Origin: Flemingiibacterium sp964430755
GTDB lineage: Bacteria > Bacillota > Clostridia > Oscillospirales > CAG-272
Reading direction: 5' to 3'
NCBI GenBank assembly: GCA_964430755.1
Contig: CAYSFT010000022.1
Span: 1-35,138, forward strand
DNA: 35,138 bases
Position 1 is the stretch's first letter; every line of letters starts with the position of its first letter. Shown here piece after piece: positions 32,038 to 35,138 of this stretch. Made by a program: the position numbers and the translations under genes. The notes under the pieces are model-generated. The model saw only the letters and a program-made list of their open reading frames with translations, had not been told where the DNA came from and did not search any database.

Positions 32038-34830
32038 TTATTCTGCAGCTTCGGTGTTACCGCCACCGCAGCACTTCTTATATTTCTTTCCGCTTCCGCA
32101 AGGGCAGGGATCGTTACGGCCCACCTTGGGAGTTGTGCGTGCAGTCGGGCTGACGATACCGGTTTGAGATGCGGAGCCGCGAGTTGCCGCTGCCGGACGA
32201 GTCTGTGCACCGCCTGCAAATCCCTCGCTTGTTGCTTTTGCAACCTCGACACGTTTGATTTCTGTGTCACGGCGAGGCGATATGGCGAGAATCATACGGG
32301 TTGTGTCCTCACGTATCTGTGCAATCATGTCGTCGAACATATCACCGCCGGCAAAACGGTATTCGTTAATGGGACTGCGCTGTGCATATGCTTGGAGTCC
32401 GACAGAGCTGCGCAGATCGTCCATCGCGTCGATGTGATTCATCCAGTTCTGGTCAACCGCACGCAGAAGCACCGCACGTTCAATTTCGCGCATTCTGTCG
32501 CCGAACTCGGCTTCCTTGGTTTCATAAAGCTTATTTGCACGCTCGCGGAGAAGATTCTTGATGTCATCCTTGTTGAGCGATGCGCGTTCTTCGTCGGTAT
32601 ATTTGAAGTCATCCTCACGGCAGAGCAGACCGAAGAAGTGCGAGCGGATCGCGTCGATATTCCATTCTGCGGGATTTTCGGAAACGGTGTGCGTGTCAAC
32701 GCCGACTTCGATGGTTTCGTCGATCATGCCGCGTACGGTTTCACGCAGATCTGCACCGTCGAGCACCGAACGACGCTGCTTATAGATGATTCCGCGCTGC
32801 TGATTCATAACGTCGTCATATTCGAGGACGGTCTTACGGCGCTGGAAGTTCTGGTCTTCAAGACGCTTCTGCGCGCCCTCAATTGCATTGGAGAGGATAT
32901 TCGCGTCAATCGGCTGATCATCTTCAAGCCCAAGGCGTTCAACCATACCTATAACGCGTTCGCTTCCGAAAAGACGCATAAGGTCATCCTCAAGCGAGAG
33001 GAAGAAACGCGATTCACCGGGGTCACCCTGACGTCCCGAACGTCCGCGCAGCTGGTTGTCGATGCGGCGGCTTTCGTGACGCTCTGTACCGATTATAAAG
33101 AGACCGCCTGCCTCGCGTACCTTATCTGCCTCGGGTGCGATTTCGAGCTTGTATTTTTCGAGTGATTCGTGATATTTCGCGCGTGCTTCGATAACGGTTT
33201 CATCATCTGTGTTAGCCATTCCGGTCGCAACAACGATGACAGATTCATCATAGCCCAGCTTGCGCAGGTCATTTTTTGCCAAGAATTCAGCATTACCGCC
33301 GAGCATGATATCCGTACCGCGTCCTGCCATATTTGTTGAAATGGTGACCGCGCCGAGCTTGCCTGCCTGCGCAACGATCTCCGCTTCTTTTTCGTGATAC
33401 TTCGCATTAAGAACGACATGAGGAATTCCGTTAAGCTTAAGCTTCTTCGAAAGCTCCTCGGATTTTTCGATTGAAACAGTACCGACAAGTACCGGCTGTC
33501 CCTTTTCGTGACAGGTCTTTATCTGCTCAACAATTGCGTTATATTTACCCCTGATGTTCTTATAAACCGCGTCACTGTGGTCTTTACGGATCATAGGCAT
33601 ATTTGTCGGAACTTCAACAACGTCAAGAGAATAGATCTCGCGGAATTCGTTTTCCTCGGTCAGCGCAGTACCGGTCATGCCGGAGAGCTTTTTGTAAAGA
33701 CGGAAAAAATTCTGGAAGGTGATCGTTGCGAGCGTTTTTGTCTCTTTTTGAATGTCAACGTGCTCCTTTGCCTCGATTGCCTGGTGTAAACCGTCCGAAT
33801 AACGGCGTCCCGGCATGACACGTCCCGTAAACTCGTCAACGATAAGCACCTCGCCGTCCTTGACGATATAGTTTACATCGCGCTGCATATTACCGTGAGC
33901 CTTGATAGCCTGGTTAATGTGATGCGAAATTGTGGAGTTTTCGGGATCGGAGAGGTTTTCGAGATCGAAATATGCCTCTGCCTTTTTGATACCGCTTGAC
34001 GTAAGTGTTACAGTCTTCGCCTTTTCATCGACGATATAATCAGCATCGTAATCCTCGTTGAGCTCCTTGGAGTCAAGCTCCTTGATAACGAATTTTTTCA
34101 GGGTTCTGACGAACTTATCCGCTTTGTCGTAAAGATCGGTGGACTTTGCGCCTGCACCCGAAATGATGAGAGGGGTTCTCGCTTCGTCAATGAGAATCGA
34201 GTCAACCTCGTCAACGATTGCGAATACATGGTCGCGCTGAACGAGCTGTTCCTTATAGGTCACCATGTTGTCGCGCAGGTAGTCGAAGCCGAATTCGTTA
34301 TTTGTACCGTAAGTGATATCAGCGTTATATGCGGCGCGCTTTGCATCCTTGGTCTGATCGTGGATGATGAGTCCCGTTTTTAAACCGAGGAAACCGTACA
34401 CTTTACTCATTTCCTCGCTGCCTATTTTTGCGAGGTATTCGTTAACGGTTACGATGTGAACACCTTTTTCGGTGAGCGCATTAAGATATGCAGGCAGGGT
34501 TGCAACGAGAGTTTTACCCTCACCTGTCTTCATTTCCGCGATACGTCCCTGGTGGAGAATGATACCGCCGAGGAGCTGCACTCTGAACGGACGTTTACCG
34601 AGTACACGGTCAGCCGCTTCACGAACCGTTGCGAAAGCATCGACTAAAATATCGTCGAGCGTTTCTCCTGCATTAAGGCGAGCCTTTAATTTATCGGTCA
34701 TACCTCTCAGCTCATCGTCGCTCATAGCTTTATATTTGGGAGTCAATGCGTCAATGGCATCGACGGTGGGCATAAGCTTTTTAACCTGTCGCTGGCTGTA
34801 TGTTCCGAAAATTTTGTCTATCAGCTTCAT
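32038..34830 (-). CDS. secA: Preprotein translocase ATPase SecA
   Basis: 930 residues from the chosen ATG. Walker A at about 100-107 (MKTGEGKT), Walker B region VDEVDSILIDEARTP, the preprotein cross-linking region, the second helicase domain (NMAGRGTDIMLGG, RGRSGRQGDPGESRFFLS) and a C-terminal SEC-C zinc motif (CPCGSGKKYKKCC). It drives export of unfolded proteins through SecYEG and would serve the signal-peptide and lipoprotein genes of this window. The reading frame stays open for 29 codons upstream, but ATGAAGCTG at 34830 with GGAG upstream and the MKLIDKIFG start fit the family. About 90 residues longer than Bacillus SecA, mostly in mid-protein insertions and the C-terminal linker. Confidence 0.95.
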   Translation of the reverse strand: MKLIDKIFGTYSQRQVKKLMPTVDAIDALTPKYKAMSDDELRGMTDKLKARLNAGETLDDILVDAFATVREAADRVLGKRPFRVQLLGGIILHQGRIAEMKTGEGKTLVATLPAYLNALTEKGVHIVTVNEYLAKIGSEEMSKVYGFLGLKTGLIIHDQTKDAKRAAYNADITYGTNNEFGFDYLRDNMVTYKEQLVQRDHVFAIVDEVDSILIDEARTPLIISGAGAKSTDLYDKADKFVRTLKKFVIKELDSKELNEDYDADYIVDEKAKTVTLTSSGIKKAEAYFDLENLSDPENSTISHHINQAIKAHGNMQRDVNYIVKDGEVLIVDEFTGRVMPGRRYSDGLHQAIEAKEHVDIQKETKTLATITFQNFFRLYKKLSGMTGTALTEENEFREIYSLDVVEVPTNMPMIRKDHSDAVYKNIRGKYNAIVEQIKTCHEKGQPVLVGTVSIEKSEELSKKLKLNGIPHVVLNAKYHEKEAEIVAQAGKLGAVTISTNMAGRGTDIMLGGNAEFLAKNDLRKLGYDESVIVVATGMANTDDETVIEARAKYHESLEKYKLEIAPEADKVREAGGLFIIGTERHESRRIDNQLRGRSGRQGDPGESRFFLSLEDDLMRLFGSERVIGMVERLGLEDDQPIDANILSNAIEGAQKRLEDQNFQRRKTVLEYDDVMNQQRGIIYKQRRSVLDGADLRETVRGMIDETIEVGVDTHTVSENPAEWNIDAIRSHFFGLLCREDDFKYTDEERASLNKDDIKNLLRERANKLYETKEAEFGDRMREIERAVLLRAVDQNWMNHIDAMDDLRSSVGLQAYAQRSPINEYRFAGGDMFDDMIAQIREDTTRMILAISPRRDTEIKRVEVAKATSEGFAGGAQTRPAAATRGSASQTGIVSPTARTTPKVGRNDPCPCGSGKKYKKCCGGGNTEAAE

Positions 34831-34919
34831 AAGTTTATATATCTCCAATTCAAAATGAATTATTTTACATTTCAAGCATTTTGATTGCAAAATGTCACTG
34901 CAAATGCATATACACAATT

Positions 34920-34925
34920 AGTATA
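34920..34925 (-). promoter_or_regulatory. Candidate -10 of the secA promoter
   Basis: TATACT on the minus strand (34925-34920), about 90 bases before the secA start. No good -35 is visible at the right distance, so this is a weak call. The rest of 34831-35026 is AT-rich and shows nothing else I can name. Confidence 0.3.
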
Positions 34926-35026
34926 CTACATTTTTTCGAAAATTGCTATAATATATTGTAAATTTTCAATGTTTTTTTGATTTGATACAGGTAAACTGAG
35001 CGTAATCGGGGCATAACTACGATTTG

Positions 35027-35138
35027 CCCTCATCCGTAAAGCTGCGAAGCAGTCTTTTACACCTCTCCCAAAGTGAGAGGCACCCTCATCCGTAAAGTTG
35101 CGAAGCAATCTTTTACACCTCTCCCCCAAGGGAAGGCT
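35027..35138. repeat. Tandem 56-base hairpin repeat
   Basis: Two copies with a 56-base period (35027-35082 and 35083-35138, the second running into the window end). Each holds a GTAAAG-stem-CTTTTAC hairpin with a GAA loop and a CCTCTCCC-type hairpin. The short stem is CTGC/GCAG in copy 1 and TTGC/GCAA in copy 2, a paired change. It belongs to the same general class as the family A elements. No coding content is supported. Confidence 0.75.

Noticed and set aside
32011..33165. A 384-codon open frame on the plus strand
   Set aside because: It lies antisense to secA, whose motifs are unmistakable. The product is Cys-rich and has no recognisable domain.
34926..35129. A 67-codon minus-strand frame over the tandem repeat
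   Set aside because: The coding look comes from the 56-base repeat; no ribosome binding site or family similarity.

Overview
This window looks like chromosomal DNA from a Gram-positive member of the Clostridia, most likely a gut Oscillospiraceae-type bacterium; the exact taxon is inferred. The signs are strong Shine-Dalgarno sites, frequent TTG and GTG starts, sigma-A promoters (TTGACA-17-TATAAT types), an S-layer-homology protein, WhiA, RapZ and TspO, and intergenic fold-back repeats. No phage, insertion sequence with transposase, CRISPR array, tRNA or rRNA was seen.

Layout. Positions 125-6748 are all minus strand: a ribbon-helix-helix protein coupled to an SPFH/band-7 membrane protein, a large S-layer-homology surface protein, a DUF4358-like lipoprotein, a secreted SGNH hydrolase and a small four-helix membrane protein. 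At about 6.75-7.1 kb there are divergent promoters. Positions 7111-15265 are a tight ten-gene plus-strand operon: nusB, a Kae1-like paralogue, xseA, xseB, ispA, a divergent PAP2 protein, tlyA, nadK, argR and recN. A ~430 bp fold-back element separates it from tyrS, a HAD nucleotidase, murB, rapZ and whiA. A second repeat precedes dnaE, a membrane protein, a class A PBP, tspO, a DUF4430-like lipoprotein and a DUF4830-like protein. The right end is minus strand: secA followed by two related multi-spanning membrane proteins.

How the genes work together. The plus-strand blocks are housekeeping: transcription termination and NusB, exonuclease VII and RecN repair, prenyl chain synthesis and PAP2 (cell-wall lipid carrier), NAD(P) supply, arginine control, tyrosyl-tRNA, MurB and PBP for peptidoglycan, replicative polymerase and SecA export. 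The accessory parts are the surface and membrane genes at both ends.

The parts most worth a second look are: (1) the SPFH/ribbon-helix-helix operon, whose promoter carries palindromic operator-like repeats over the -10; (2) repeats whose hairpins show compensatory base changes; (3) a terminator hairpin that also contains the tspO ribosome binding site; (4) two transcripts predicted to begin in or next to a stem-loop; (5) a TyrRS with Thr at the first His of its HIGH motif; (6) two related membrane proteins of unknown function, one apparently an internal duplication. All family calls are by eye, without database searches.
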